The notes under the pieces were generated by a model. That model did not search any database. It was not told the DNA's origin and saw only the letters and a program-made list of their open reading frames with translations. Positions 26,401 through 34,984 of a DNA stretch of 64,000 bases are shown piece after piece. Made by a program: the position numbers and the translations under genes. The DNA comes from Plantactinospora sp. BC1 (GTDB lineage Bacteria; Actinomycetota; Actinomycetes; Mycobacteriales; Micromonosporaceae), in assembly GCF_003030345.1 (NCBI RefSeq), contig NZ_CP028158.1, forward strand, positions 7,316,001 through 7,380,000, in the 5' to 3' direction. Within the stretch, counting starts at the first letter, position 1. Every line of letters begins with the position of its first letter.

Positions 26401-26664
26401 GAGCAGGCGTTCCTCGCCGGCATCGGCGTGCTGGTCGGGCTGGCGGTCGGCATCGGCGTGGCCGCCACGATGGCCCCGCTGGTCATCCTCACCCCGTCGG
26501 CACAGCGGCCGGTACCGCTGCCGCTGCTGGACGTCGCCTGGCTGCCGGCCGCCGGGACCGCCGCCGTGCTGCTGCTGCTCGCGCTGGCGCTGAGCGGGTT
26601 GACCGCCGCCACCATGCGGCAGCGGCTGGCCGCGGCCCAGCTCCGGATCGGGGAGGACCGGTGA
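23455..26664 (+). CDS. FtsX-like ABC transporter permease (large)
   Basis: A 1069-residue membrane protein. The N-terminal anchor is LLLAATGATLIATALLTGLAG, followed by a periplasmic domain (about 50-280). Membrane clusters lie around 300-345 and 380-520, with a second extracytoplasmic domain. The C-terminal FtsX block has LFAAALGAILLAAVGITVDV, VEQAFLAGIGVLVGLAVGIG and LLLLALALSGLTAATM. This resembles MacB/LolC-type mechanotransmission permeases that move lipoproteins, peptides or lipids at the cell surface without conventional pore transport. First gene of a four-gene operon; its TGA overlaps the GTG of the second permease. Confidence 0.85.
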   Translation: MRLVFRRARGAKSLLLAATGATLIATALLTGLAGYSQEVVDSGTERAVASASQEERSILVRGTAGSTPESLAERDAAVRSRFVDGFGGVPAGVSGAGYAAGRQFAGRTGNAVPDAQGLVFARVVFLDDLPGHALLTDGAWPSPGRRPVQTALAEPVAKILGAGVGDRIPITDRVTDRVTEVTVTGVWRPRDVRDPYWRLVPEVTDGVATGSATYGPLVVDRADFLDHFIANASAGWLVEPDLSGATTNSLGRLSKAADRTRASLPTETGLGSSGLVTTQLGELVQRLERAGLVGRSALVTPMLLVVVLGGYALLLVALLLTEQRRGEAALLQARGAGRGQLAGLAAREALLVVLPAAVISPVLATELVRLADRTPMLAAAALHLSPRLDARTWLIAGLAALGCALAMLGPALRRAGSYVGELASRSRPSRRTIAQRAGLDVALVALAVLGWLQLRQYSSPLAGARPDGTLGIDPLLAATPTVGVLAGAVLALRGLPPMARLAERWVDRRSWTGTMLGMWQAGRRPHAGPVLLLALAVAVGTLAWCLAATSERSLTDQADHQVGADLRLVEASGVAPPARAGQLAALPGTELALPAWRDTPRLGTDALPAGMVALDVAEAERVVRLRSDLVDGGAAGLFAGMTDARLTAPVVTLPPQTRRLTGQITTTGTGGSARVPVRTAAVLTEPHGGHLRIPLGASYDDTPLRFDVELPAGDDGPPTLAGFAVDTLGPPGYVVDWQLTDLRAVPAGGAGTAVPLADGRDWQAVQRSGKTEPATAGPRGLTAQHQSSPSGGWAGVSSSVSFAVTVAPEQGQVPVVATPEALAALRLGVGEQTVLVLAGGAVDVRVTGTVAALPGVPESAALLVDLPSLATALFHQRGVTSAPEEWWLTTRPDQHAEAARAAAGLGGLQVADRVEVASRSGEDPYGVGARAALFAAALGAILLAAVGITVDVRATARRRVTELAVLHTLGAGPRLLARSLLVEQAFLAGIGVLVGLAVGIGVAATMAPLVILTPSAQRPVPLPLLDVAWLPAAGTAAVLLLLALALSGLTAATMRQRLAAAQLRIGEDR

Positions 26665-29462
26665 ACGCGGAACCGGTGGAGAGCAACTCGGGACCGGTGG
26701 AGGGACGGGACGCTGTGCGGGAAACACCGGTGACGAAGCGGGCCGGAGGTCGACTGCCGGGGCCGCTGCGCCGGGCCCGGGTCTTCGCCGGCTATCTGGG
26801 GCTGCTCGGCGTACTCGGGCTGGTGGCGGCGCTGCTGGTGACCGGGGCGCCCCGGCTGGCGAACGAGTTCGCCGACGACGGGATGCGACACGACGTACGC
26901 GAGCTGCCGTACCAGGTCCGGGACCTGACCTTCAGCGCGTCGTTCAACCCCACCGAGGGCCCGCCCGCCGGGGTGGCGGCGGGCTGGCTCGACCGGTTCC
27001 GGACGCGGTTGCCCGGACCGCTGCCCACGCTGGTCGGTCAGCAGTGGTTCGCCGGCCGGATCGGCCCGAAGGACCTGAGCGTGGCCGGCGACGCGCCGTC
27101 GCTGCGCGGGACCTGCCGGCCGGAGCTGCAACTGCGTGGCCAGGCCGACGTCGAACGGGAGCTGCGGGTCGTCGAGGGACGCTGGCCGGCCTCCCGCAGC
27201 GGGGTCGAGGCGGCGCTGTCCCGGGAGGCCGCCGACCTCCTCGGGCTGCGGGTCGGCACCCGCGTCGTGCTGGGCGGCGGGGGCACGGCGCGGGGCTCCG
27301 TCCCGGTCCGGATCGTCGGGGTGTACGACCCGATCGACCCGGCCGCGCCGGCCTGGGACGCGATGCGGATCGCCGAGGTGCCCTGCCCGGACCCGACCGC
27401 CGGCACCACGCACCGGGTGACGCTGCTGACCGACCTGGACGGGATCACCGCCGCCGGCCAGGTGCTCGGGATCGGCTACGAGTGGCGTTACCGGGTCGAC
27501 GAGGAGCGGATGACCACCGCCGACATCCCGGAGGTGCTGACCGCGGTCGCGGCGAGCCGGCGTACGCCGCCGGACCGTGGGCTGGTGCTGGCGACCGGCC
27601 TGGACAGCGGCCTGAGCAGGTACGACGATCAGCTTCGCGCGGTGCGGGCGCTGCTCGCGGTGGTGCAGGCCGGCATCCTGGCCACCCTGCTCGGGCTGGT
27701 CGCCCTGGCCGCGGGGCTGGCGGTGCAGCGCCGCCGGGAGGAGTTCACCCTGCTCCGGGCCCGTGGCGCCACCGCCGTGGAGATCGGTGCCCGTACCCTG
27801 CGGGAGACCGTCGCCGTGCTGCCGCTCGCGGTACTCGCCGGCTGGCTGCTCGGTCGGTTGGCGCCGGGTCGCCCCGCCGGAGCCGAACCGCTCGGGGTCG
27901 CGCTGGTGGTCGTCGGCACCACCCTGGCCATCCCGCTGCTGGCGATGCTCGGCCAGCGCCGGGCGAGCTTCGTGGGCCGGCGACGGGACCTGGTGCGGCA
28001 CCGCCCGTCGGCACGCCGGCTGACCGCCGAACTCTTCGTGCTGCTGCTCGCGGTGCTCGGCGTGGTACTGCTGCGACGACGCGGGCTGAGCCAGGACAGC
28101 GGGATCGACCCGTACCTGGTGTCGGTGCCGGTGCTGCTGGCGGTGGCCGCCGCGCTGGTGGCGCTGCGGCTGGTGCCGTGGCCGCTGCGTCAGGTGGGTC
28201 GGATCGCCGCCCGGGCCCGTACGGTCGTGCCGTTCGTCGGCCTGGCCCGGGCCGGCCGGGGCGCGCCGGTGACCGTCGGGCCGCTCGCCGTGCTCGTCGT
28301 CGCGATCGCCACCGGCGTCTTCACCAGCGTGGTGACCAGCACCGTCGGCGAGGCCCGGGACCGGGTCACCGACCAGGAGGTCGGTGCCGACGCCCGGGTC
28401 GTCGGCTCCTACTCCGACCGGGCCACCGCCGACCGGCTCGGCGCGTTGCCGGGGGTGGCCGAGGTCAGCCCGCTGGCGGTCGAGGTGGGCCAGCCGCTGC
28501 GTTCGCCGACTCCGAACATGCTGGGCGGGCGTGACCTCGGCCAGACCCAGGTGTTGGTGGTGGACGGGCCGTCGCTGGCCCGGGTGTTGGCGGCGAGCGG
28601 CGTCGACGTGAGCGTGCCGGCCGGGCTGACCGCGCCGGGGCGGATCGACGGGCCGGTGCCGGCGCTGGTCTCGCCGGAGGTGGCCGAGGCGGTCGGTGCC
28701 GGTGCGGTCACCGAGGTGCAGGGCCGCCGGTACGAGTTCCGGGTCGACGGGGTGGCGTCCGGCTTCCCGGGTCTGGCGGCCGACGTACGCCGGTTCGTGG
28801 TGCTGCCCTGGCAGGCGCTGCCGGTGCCGGAGTTCCAGCCGATCCGGTCGAACCAGTTCATGGTGGCCGGGGAGGGTTTCTCGGTCGCCGAGCTGACCGC
28901 GACGGTCGACACCGCCCAGCGGGAGTACCTGGCGAAGGTGCTGGCGCAGCCGGTCGAGCGGGTACGCCCGCAGACGTCGGTCACCGTCACCACCTGGGCA
29001 CAGCACCGGCAGGCGCTGGAGCGCAGCGGCGTCAACCGGCTGCTCAGCTTCGCCTTCGGCACCGGGGTGGCCGGGGCGACCGCGTTGGCGCTGCTGGCGG
29101 TCGGTTTCGCCGTACTCGCCGAGGCGCCGGGCCGGGGCCGGATGCTGTCCCGGCTGCGCACGATGGGGCTCTCCGGGCGGCAGGGCCGAGGGCTGCTCGT
29201 CTACGAGCTGGTGCCGTTGATCGGCGTCGCGGTGCTGACCGGTGGAGTGGTCGGGGTGGCGCTGCCCCGGCTGCTCGGGCCGGCGTTGGGGCTCGCCGGC
29301 TTCACCGGCGGCCTGCCGGCCCGGATCCACCTGGATCCGCTGCTGGTGGTCGGCGTACTGCTGCTGGTCGTGGTGGCGCTGGTCGCCGCCCTCGGTGTCG
29401 AGAATCTGGTCAACCGGCGGATGCGCCTCGGCGAGGTGCTCCGTCTCGGAGAGGAGAACTGA
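26661..29462 (+). CDS. FtsX-like ABC transporter permease (second subunit)
   Basis: A 933-residue permease starting at GTG 26661 inside the stop of the previous gene (4-nt overlap). The first span is VFAGYLGLLGVLGLVAALLV. A periplasmic domain follows to about 320. FtsX cores lie around 330-480 and at the C-terminus (ALALLAVGFAVLAEAPGRGR, YELVPLIGVAVLTGGVVGVA, LLVVGVLLLVVVALVAALGV). It probably pairs with the first permease and two ATPases as one export or mechanotransmission complex. The cargo is unknown. Confidence 0.85.
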   Translation: MNAEPVESNSGPVEGRDAVRETPVTKRAGGRLPGPLRRARVFAGYLGLLGVLGLVAALLVTGAPRLANEFADDGMRHDVRELPYQVRDLTFSASFNPTEGPPAGVAAGWLDRFRTRLPGPLPTLVGQQWFAGRIGPKDLSVAGDAPSLRGTCRPELQLRGQADVERELRVVEGRWPASRSGVEAALSREAADLLGLRVGTRVVLGGGGTARGSVPVRIVGVYDPIDPAAPAWDAMRIAEVPCPDPTAGTTHRVTLLTDLDGITAAGQVLGIGYEWRYRVDEERMTTADIPEVLTAVAASRRTPPDRGLVLATGLDSGLSRYDDQLRAVRALLAVVQAGILATLLGLVALAAGLAVQRRREEFTLLRARGATAVEIGARTLRETVAVLPLAVLAGWLLGRLAPGRPAGAEPLGVALVVVGTTLAIPLLAMLGQRRASFVGRRRDLVRHRPSARRLTAELFVLLLAVLGVVLLRRRGLSQDSGIDPYLVSVPVLLAVAAALVALRLVPWPLRQVGRIAARARTVVPFVGLARAGRGAPVTVGPLAVLVVAIATGVFTSVVTSTVGEARDRVTDQEVGADARVVGSYSDRATADRLGALPGVAEVSPLAVEVGQPLRSPTPNMLGGRDLGQTQVLVVDGPSLARVLAASGVDVSVPAGLTAPGRIDGPVPALVSPEVAEAVGAGAVTEVQGRRYEFRVDGVASGFPGLAADVRRFVVLPWQALPVPEFQPIRSNQFMVAGEGFSVAELTATVDTAQREYLAKVLAQPVERVRPQTSVTVTTWAQHRQALERSGVNRLLSFAFGTGVAGATALALLAVGFAVLAEAPGRGRMLSRLRTMGLSGRQGRGLLVYELVPLIGVAVLTGGVVGVALPRLLGPALGLAGFTGGLPARIHLDPLLVVGVLLLVVVALVAALGVENLVNRRMRLGEVLRLGEEN

Positions 29463-29488
29463 TGGCCCGGAGAGGGGACGAGAACTGA
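29462..29488 (+). other. Eight-codon open frame bridging permease and ATPase genes
   Basis: Reads MARRGDEN then TGA. Its ATG overlaps the permease stop (TGATG) and its TGA overlaps the ATPase ATG (TGATG). It lies in a near-duplication of the junction sequence: GGAGAGGAGAACTGATGGC recurs as GGAGAGGGGACGAGAACTGATGGC. It may be a duplication scar or a short coupling frame; no evidence of a functional peptide. Confidence 0.35.
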
Positions 29489-30474
29489 TGGCGAGTCCGA
29501 CGACTGTCACGGCGGCGCCCGATCTCGCCGTACTCCAGCGCAGGGCCGCCGAGCGGGCGGCGGCGCGGGCCGGCGGCGAGGACCGGCTGCGCGGACACAT
29601 CGTCTGCGACGGGCTGGTCCGGATCTTCAAGACCGAGGGCGTCGAGGTGGTGGCGCTACAGGGGCTGGACCTGGTGGTCGACCGGGGCGAGCTGCTCGCC
29701 ATCGTCGGCGCCTCCGGCTCGGGCAAGTCGACGGTGCTGAACATCCTCTCCGGGCTGGACGTGCCGACCGCCGGGATCGCCCGGGTGGCCGACTTCGACC
29801 TGTTGACGATGTCGCCGAAGCGGCGGCTGCGGTACCGCCGGCACACCGTCGGCTTCGTCTGGCAGCAGACCGCCCGCAACCTGCTGCCCTATCTGACCGC
29901 CCGGGAGAACGTGGAGCTGCCGATGCGGCTGGCCCGGGGGCTGCGCGGCCGGGCGGCCCGCGAGCGGGCGACGGAGCTGCTGGAGATGGTCGGCGTCGGC
30001 TACTGCGCGGACCGCCGGCCGGACCAGATGAGCGGCGGCGAGCAGCAGCGCTGTGCGGTGGCGGTCGCGGTGGCGAACGACCCGGAGGTGCTCTTCGCGG
30101 ACGAGCCGACCGGCGAGCTGGACGAGGCGACCGCGGCCGAGGTCTTCGGCGCGCTGCGCACCATCAACGCCGAGCTGGGCGTCACCATCGTGGTGGTCAC
30201 GCACGACCACGCCGTCTCGTCCCAGGTCCGCCGGACGGTCGCGATCCGCGACGGGCGGACCGCCTCCGAGGTACGCCGTTCGACCCGGCTCGGCGCGGAC
30301 GGCGTCGAGGAGCTGGTCACCGAGGAGTACGCGCTGCTGGACCGGTCGGGTCGGATGCAGTTGCCGGCCGCCTTCGTCGACGCGCTGAGCCTGCGCGACC
30401 GGGTACGGCTGAACCTGGAGCCGGACCACGTGCAGGTCCGGCCGGGCGGCACCGGGGACGGGGAGCGGCCGTGA
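29488..30474 (+). CDS. ABC transporter ATP-binding protein (MacB/LolD type)
   Basis: A 328-residue ATPase: Walker A GASGSGKST (74-82), Q-loop VGFVWQQTARNL, signature MSGGEQQR, Walker B VLFADEPTGELDE, and switch His in VVVTHDHA. An N-terminal extension of about 35 residues and a C-terminal extension of about 60 residues (EYALLDRSGRMQLPAAFVDA) exceed the LolD core. The tail resembles an AbrB-like or regulatory appendix but I cannot assign it. It starts at ATG 29488 and overlaps the second ATPase gene by 4 nt. Confidence 0.88.
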   Translation: MASPTTVTAAPDLAVLQRRAAERAAARAGGEDRLRGHIVCDGLVRIFKTEGVEVVALQGLDLVVDRGELLAIVGASGSGKSTVLNILSGLDVPTAGIARVADFDLLTMSPKRRLRYRRHTVGFVWQQTARNLLPYLTARENVELPMRLARGLRGRAARERATELLEMVGVGYCADRRPDQMSGGEQQRCAVAVAVANDPEVLFADEPTGELDEATAAEVFGALRTINAELGVTIVVVTHDHAVSSQVRRTVAIRDGRTASEVRRSTRLGADGVEELVTEEYALLDRSGRMQLPAAFVDALSLRDRVRLNLEPDHVQVRPGGTGDGERP

Positions 30475-31241
30475 CCGGCGGGGCGGGGCGACCGGACAGT
30501 GGCGGGGAAAGCGCGGGAGGGCGGCTGATGGGCGAGGAACTGGTCCGGGTCGAGGGGGTCGGGCGGGACTTTCCGGCCGGCGACCGGGTGGTGCACGCGG
30601 TCCGGGAGGTCTCGTTCACCGCCGCCCGGGGCGAGCTGGTGGCGATCCGGGGCCGCTCCGGCGCGGGCAAGACCACCCTGTTGAACCTGATCGGGGGTCT
30701 GGACCGGCCGAGCCACGGGCGGATCCACGTCGCCGGGCACGAGATCACCGCTGCCGGGAGCGGCGAGCTGCTGGAGCTGCGCCGCTCCACCATCGGTTTC
30801 GTCTTCCAGTCCTTCGGGCTGATCCCGATCCTGTCGGCGGCGGAGAACGTCGGTGTGCCGCTGCGGCTGGCGAAGCGGCGTCGGGCCGAACGGGAGGAGC
30901 GGGTGACGATGCTGCTCGAACTGGTCGGGCTGGGCGGTCAGGCGGCGCAGCGGCCGTACGAACTCTCCGGCGGCCAGCAGCAGCGGGTGGCGGTGGCCCG
31001 GGCCCTGGCGAACGATCCGGCGCTGCTGATCGCGGACGAGCCGACCGGTCAGCTCGACTCGGAGACCGGTCGTTCGATCATGGATCTGCTCCGCGCGCTG
31101 GTGCACGCCCGGGGGATGACCGCGCTGGTGGCGACGCACGATCCGACCCTGATCGACCTGGCGGACCGGGTCCTGACGCTGCGCGACGGCCGGCTGGTGG
31201 ACGGGGCGGGTCTGGAAGAGGCGGCGCTGGCCGGGAGCTGA
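30471..31241 (+). CDS. ABC transporter ATP-binding protein (second)
   Basis: A 256-residue LolD/MacB-type ATPase with Walker [11 protein letters not shown]-loop GFVFQSFGL, signature LSGGQQQR, Walker [13 protein letters not shown] and switch His VATHDPT. GTG 30471 overlaps the preceding stop. An internal ATG at 30528 with GGGAGGGCGG just upstream is an equally good start, because the domain begins right after it. Having two dissimilar ATPases with two FtsX permeases suggests a heteromeric complex or two alternate pairs. Confidence 0.88.
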   Translation: MTGGAGRPDSGGESAGGRLMGEELVRVEGVGRDFPAGDRVVHAVREVSFTAARGELVAIRGRSGAGKTTLLNLIGGLDRPSHGRIHVAGHEITAAGSGELLELRRSTIGFVFQSFGLIPILSAAENVGVPLRLAKRRRAEREERVTMLLELVGLGGQAAQRPYELSGGQQQRVAVARALANDPALLIADEPTGQLDSETGRSIMDLLRALVHARGMTALVATHDPTLIDLADRVLTLRDGRLVDGAGLEEAALAGS

Positions 31242-31258
31242 CGGCCCCCGGACACGAT

Positions 31259-31300
31259 TCAGGGGTGGGATTCGTACGCTCGTACGAGCCCCACCCCTGA
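31259..31300. terminator. Bidirectional terminator between the ABC operon and bldC
   Basis: An outer 11-bp stem (TCAGGGGTGGG / CCCACCCCTGA) encloses an inner self-complementary segment with two CGTACG units. It lies 17 bp after the ABC stop and 19 bp before the convergent bldC stop, so it can serve both. Confidence 0.75.
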
Positions 31301-31319
31301 GCCGACGTTCGTTCGAGTC

Positions 31320-31529
31320 TCAGTCGCCCTGCCGCTGCTGGGGGATCTGGCCCTGCAGCAGGGCACGAACCTCCGACTCGCGGTAACGGCGGTGCCCGCC
31401 CAGCGTTCTGATCGCGCTGAGCTTCCCCGCCTTAGCCCACCGGGTCACGGTCTTCGGGTCGACACGGAACATCGACGCGACCTCTGCCGGCGTGAGTAGC
31501 GGCTCAGGTTCATGCGTACGCGATGCCAT
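31320..31529 (-). CDS. bldC: BldC developmental regulator (MerR-like winged HTH)
   Basis: A 69-residue DNA-binding protein: LLTPAEVASMFRVDPKTVTR, then WAKAGKLSAIRTLGGHRRYR and ESEVRALLQG. It is a MerR-type winged helix without an effector domain, matching BldC of Streptomyces across its length as I remember it. BldC binds head-to-tail on direct repeats and controls entry into development (established). ATG 31529 has GGAGGAG upstream. The 265-bp upstream region 31530-31794 is unusually AT-rich around 31660-31720 and contains a small palindrome, ATGTCCGACAT (31612-31622). Confidence 0.95.
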   Translation of the reverse strand: MASRTHEPEPLLTPAEVASMFRVDPKTVTRWAKAGKLSAIRTLGGHRRYRESEVRALLQGQIPQQRQGD

Positions 31530-31794
31530 CGGTCACTCCTCCACAGGTGCCTATAGACATCGGCCGGGGTCCCGCCGGCCGACGCGTCTCCCATGGTCCG
31601 GCTAGTCCCCGATGTCCGACATGGGCCGAACGGCCGAAGGTCCCTGGATGGACGGATGAACAATGACCGATATATGGCCCTTTTTTATGCCAGAAAAAGA
31701 CTTAACCGGACGGCCGATTGCCCCTCGTAACGCCGATATTACGAGCGGCATTCACCTGTGTGCGCTCCCAATGGGCCCTGAGCCGCATTGTTCG

Positions 31795-32634
31795 CTAATT
31801 GCAACGCTCCAGTAACTGCACCGCCCGCCACCGCGCCACCAGCTTCTCGTACGCCTCGGTGGCCGCCTCCGCGTCACCCCTGGAGAGCCCGGCCAACCCG
31901 GCCGCGACCAGCTCCGGAGAGTCGTCCGCGGCCAGCGCCTCGTCCGGGAGCAGGTCGACCAGCCCGCCGTAGTCCAGCTCCACCACCGACCGGGGATGGA
32001 ACTCCTCCAGCCAGCGGGCCCCCTCCTCGACGGCCTCGGTGATCGGCGCGTCCCCGACCGACTTGCGCAGCACCGACAGGCCCCGGGAGGCCCGACGGCG
32101 GGCCTTGGAGATCTCGGTGCGGTACCGCAGCACCCGCCGGTCCGGCCGGGTGGTCAGCTCCCGCTCCTCCGGGTCGACGAAGACGAACCAGCGCAGCGGC
32201 ACCCCCCAGGTGGCGATCTGCTCGTGCAGCCTCGGCACCCCGTGCTCCAGCACCCGCGCCCCGCTGCGCCAGTCCTCCACCACGGCCTTCGCCTGGCCGG
32301 CCAGCACCGGCGGGACGAACGCGTCGGCCAGCACCGGAGGCACCCCGTCCCGGGCGCTCAGCGCCGCCTCGGCGACCCGTACCCGCAGGTTCCAGGGGCA
32401 GACCAGCAACGTGTCGTCCGCCTCCAGGACGTACGCCTCCTCGGGCAGGTCGGGCAGCCGGGTCCAGCCGGCACCGAGCGCCTCGATCACCGCCGTCCGC
32501 TGCCGTACCGGCCCCTCCAGCGGGGCCACCGCCCGGCCCTCCTTGACGTAGCGACGCCAGAAAAGCTGCCGATCCCGGTCGAAGGCGGTCAACGGCTCGT
32601 ACACCCGCAGGTAGGAAGCGAAGAGCGACGGCAC
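31795..32634 (-). CDS. Conserved hypothetical protein of the bldC-vdh neighbourhood
   Basis: A 279-residue soluble protein: [20 protein letters not shown] at the start, a WRRYVKEGR segment, and a helical C-terminal half ([40 protein letters not shown]). It is a well-ordered sequence with no catalytic motif I know. GTG 32634 has GGGAGG upstream. It lies between bldC and a divergent amino-acid dehydrogenase; I recall a hypothetical gene in the same slot in Streptomyces, suggesting conserved synteny and possibly vertical inheritance. The function is unknown. Confidence 0.8.
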   Translation of the reverse strand: MPSLFASYLRVYEPLTAFDRDRQLFWRRYVKEGRAVAPLEGPVRQRTAVIEALGAGWTRLPDLPEEAYVLEADDTLLVCPWNLRVRVAEAALSARDGVPPVLADAFVPPVLAGQAKAVVEDWRSGARVLEHGVPRLHEQIATWGVPLRWFVFVDPEERELTTRPDRRVLRYRTEISKARRRASRGLSVLRKSVGDAPITEAVEEGARWLEEFHPRSVVELDYGGLVDLLPDEALAADDSPELVAAGLAGLSRGDAEAATEAYEKLVARWRAVQLLERCN

Positions 32635-32829
32635 GGCGCGATCCTCCCACGAAACGAGAGCCGAGGAGTCTCCAGCATCTCCAATCAGTCTCGGGCGCGT
32701 TGGCCGCGACCACGCCCGGGTCGATCGCGATTAGGCTCGGAGCAGGCCGGCAACATCCCCCGCCGGCACCGGGAGCCCCCCTCCCGCCGCATCCCACAAG
32801 GATGCCCACCTCCAGATCAGGAGCGAGAC

Positions 32830-33912
32830 ATGGACGTATTCGCCAGTACCGACGGTCCGGAATCCGACGGCCACGAGCAGGTCGTGTTCTGTCAGGACAA
32901 GCAGACCGGGCTCAAGGCGATCATCGCCATCTACTCGACCGCCCTCGGCCCCGCGCTCGGCGGCACCCGGTTCTACCCGTACGACACCGAGGCCGAGGCG
33001 CTGCACGACGTGCTCGACCTGTCCCGTGGCATGGCGTACAAGAACGCGCTCGCCGGGCTGGACCTCGGCGGCGGCAAGGCGGTCATCTGGGGCGACCCGG
33101 AGCGGATCAAGACCGAGCCGCTGCTGCGGGCGTACGGCCGCTTCGTCGAGTCGCTGGGCGGCCGCTACTACACGGCCTGCGACGTCGGCACCTACGTCGC
33201 CGACATGGACCTGATCGCCCGGGAGACCCGCTACGTGACCGGCCGCAGCGTCGAGCACGGCGGCGCCGGTGACTCCTCGGTGCTGACCGCCTGGGGTGTC
33301 TTCCAGGGGATGCGCGCCGCCGCCGAGCACGCCTGGGGCTCGCCGACCCTGGCCGGACGCCGGGTCGGCGTCGCCGGGCTCGGCAAGGTCGGCAAGCACC
33401 TGACCGGCCACCTGATCGACGACGGCGCCTCGGTGGTGGCGACCGACGTGAACCCCCGGGCGCTGGACTGGGTCCGGCAGGCGTACCCGCAGGTCGACGT
33501 GGTCGCCGACAACCAGGCCCTGATCACCTCCGACATCGACGTGTACGCACCCTGCGCCCTCGGCGGCGCCCTGGACGACGACACCGTGCCGGCGCTGCGC
33601 GCCTCGGTGGTGGTCGGCGCGGCCAACAACCAGCTCGCGCACCCGGGCATCGAGAAGCTGCTCGCCGACCGGGGTGTGCTGTACGCCCCCGACTACGTGG
33701 TGAACGCGGGCGGGGTGATCCAGGTCGCCGACGAGATCGAGGGCTTCAACTTCGAGCGGGCCAAGCTGCGGGCCACCCGGATCTACGACACCACCCGGGA
33801 GATCCTGCGGCTGGCCGACGCCGAGGGGGTGCCGCCGGCGGTCGCCGCCGACCGGCTCGCCGAGCGCCGGATGGCCGAGGTCGGCCGGCTGCGCACCATC
33901 CACCTGCGCTGA
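32830..33912 (+). CDS. vdh: Leu/Val/Phe/Glu-type NAD-dependent amino-acid dehydrogenase (valine dehydrogenase-like)
   Basis: A 360-residue dehydrogenase that oxidatively deaminates branched-chain amino acids. The catalytic domain has [20 protein letters not shown] with the two family lysines (about 71 and 83). The NAD Rossmann motif is [16 protein letters not shown], and the C-terminal part holds [17 protein letters not shown] and [15 protein letters not shown]. Length and motifs fit actinobacterial valine dehydrogenase; leucine or phenylalanine dehydrogenase is the alternative. ATG 32830 is preceded by a GGAG-containing stretch. Divergent from the hypothetical gene across 195 bp. Confidence 0.85.
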   Translation: MDVFASTDGPESDGHEQVVFCQDKQTGLKAIIAIYSTALGPALGGTRFYPYDTEAEALHDVLDLSRGMAYKNALAGLDLGGGKAVIWGDPERIKTEPLLRAYGRFVESLGGRYYTACDVGTYVADMDLIARETRYVTGRSVEHGGAGDSSVLTAWGVFQGMRAAAEHAWGSPTLAGRRVGVAGLGKVGKHLTGHLIDDGASVVATDVNPRALDWVRQAYPQVDVVADNQALITSDIDVYAPCALGGALDDDTVPALRASVVVGAANNQLAHPGIEKLLADRGVLYAPDYVVNAGGVIQVADEIEGFNFERAKLRATRIYDTTREILRLADAEGVPPAVAADRLAERRMAEVGRLRTIHLR

Positions 33913-33933
33913 CCGTCGCGGTCTCCGCAAGGG

Positions 33934-33962
33934 GCGGAGCCGAGCGGGTACCCCGGCTCCGC
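33934..33962. terminator. Hairpin after the amino-acid dehydrogenase
   Basis: An 8-bp stem (GCGGAGCC / GGCTCCGC) with a 13-nt loop, 22 bp after the stop codon. The rest of the 343-bp gap up to 34255 should contain the DUF3073 promoter; I find no gene in it. Confidence 0.55.
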
Positions 33963-34255
33963 GCCCCGGCGGGACGGACCTCCGCCGGATTGCCGGCCAA
34001 TCAGGCGGAAAGTACGCTGTACTGGACCGATGGGTCCGGAGGCCTCAAACACGTCACGGACAGGGCGGGCGGGCGCTCCTTACTGAGTAGGATGGGACCG
34101 CCCGTCGATGTCCCCGCGACGCGCGGGTACGGGCGGTGGTAACCCGAGGTGCCGAACCGGGGCATCCCCATGTACCGTAAGAGCCACGAGAGATGCCTGA
34201 CGTCATCGGGGCCCGCCTTCGGGCTGCCCCGAATTCTGTGCGAGGGGGTCGAGCC

Positions 34256-34471
34256 ATGGGGCGCGGCCGTGCTAAGGCCAAGCAGACTAAGGTCGCCCGG
34301 GAGTTGAAGTACCACTCCCCGAACACCGACCTCGCCGCCTTGCAGCGAGAACTCGGCGGCAGCCGCAAGTCGGACCACGACTTCGACGACGACTACAAAG
34401 AGTATGTCGACGACGATGACGAGGATCATGACGCGGGCGACGACCCGGGTAACTGGGTCTCGGCCCGCTGA
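34256..34471 (+). CDS. DUF3073-family small protein
   Basis: A 71-residue protein. A basic start (MGRGRAKAKQTKVARELKYH) is followed by SPNTDLAALQRELGG and a strongly acidic tail (DDDYKEYVDDDDEDHD). This is the DUF3073 pattern, restricted to actinobacteria as far as I know. I chose ATG 34256, which has GAGGGGG upstream. The function is unknown. Its placement between the dehydrogenase and purM/purF resembles Streptomyces, though here a RiPP locus is inserted between it and purM. Confidence 0.88.
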   Translation: MGRGRAKAKQTKVARELKYHSPNTDLAALQRELGGSRKSDHDFDDDYKEYVDDDDEDHDAGDDPGNWVSAR

Positions 34472-34486
34472 CCTCTGGTCACATCT

Positions 34487-34511
34487 GAGCACGCGGTAAC
34501 ACCGCGTGCTC
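34487..34511. terminator. Terminator after DUF3073
   Basis: A perfect 11-bp stem (GAGCACGCGGT / ACCGCGTGCTC) with a 3-nt AAC loop, 16 bp after the stop codon and without a T-tract. Confidence 0.7.
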
Positions 34512-34563
34512 ACGCGTGTCCGAGTGCCTGCGGGCCGTATCGCCGATCGGGACGCCAAACGGT

Positions 34564-34612
34564 AAGGACCTGCCGGAGTCGGAGCATGTCTCCGGCCCGC
34601 CGGCAGGTCCTT
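34564..34612. terminator. Second hairpin facing the RiPP genes
   Basis: A 13-bp perfect stem (AAGGACCTGCCGG / CCGGCAGGTCCTT), whose loop carries a smaller inverted repeat. It lies 133 bp beyond the precursor-peptide stop, so it may end the leftward RiPP transcript, while the hairpin at 34487 ends the rightward one. Confidence 0.6.
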
Positions 34613-34744
34613 CCGTTGGTCGTGACCGTCCACCACCGGTAAGGCGCGGCGGAGCCGCCGCTGACCGGGTCACCACCGCAGCACGGACGCCCGCCCGCCG
34701 AACAGGCGGAACGGGACGCCCGGCGCACCGGGTGCGTACCCGGT

Positions 34745-34984
34745 TCAGCGAGGGCGGTTGTTCCAGTTGTAGAACGTCGGGATGTTCTCGAAATGGTTCC
34801 AGGCGCAGACCGCGCTCGCGCCGTCCCCGCCGGTCGCCACCTCGTCCCGGAGCCGGCGCGCCTCCGCCGCCTCCCGCAGCAGGCTGGTGAGGCCGGCCCG
34901 AGCATCGAGCACCCGGGCGGCCACCCGATCGTGCGGTACGGCCTCGACGGGCTCAGGCGGCCGTGGGCTCGTGATCTCGGGCAT
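34745..34984 (-). CDS. Triceptide-type RiPP precursor peptide (AmcA-like)
   Basis: A 79-residue peptide. An acidic/Pro-rich start and a helical leader (LTSLLREAAEARRLRDEVA, about 32-50) are followed by GGDGAS and a short aromatic/Asn-rich C-terminus, CAWNHFENIPTFYNWNNRPR (60-79). Candidate three-residue cyclophane units (aromatic-x-Asn) are F65-E-N67, F71-Y-N73 and W74-N-N76. The gene follows a radical SAM/SPASM maturase on the same strand, and its ATG (34984) lies inside the maturase 3' end (32-nt overlap), with GGGAG 9 nt upstream. This matches the actinobacterial multi-cyclophane (AmcA/AmcB) pattern as I recall it. The actual modification and final product are inferred. Confidence 0.75.
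   Translation of the reverse strand: MPEITSPRPPEPVEAVPHDRVAARVLDARAGLTSLLREAAEARRLRDEVATGGDGASAVCAWNHFENIPTFYNWNNRPR

Noticed and set aside
26079-29879. A 1266-codon open frame on the minus strand across the two FtsX genes.
   Set aside because: Antisense to two convincing membrane proteins. It is His/Arg/Gln/Gly-rich with no motif; in GC-rich DNA, long antisense frames arise from third-position G/C.
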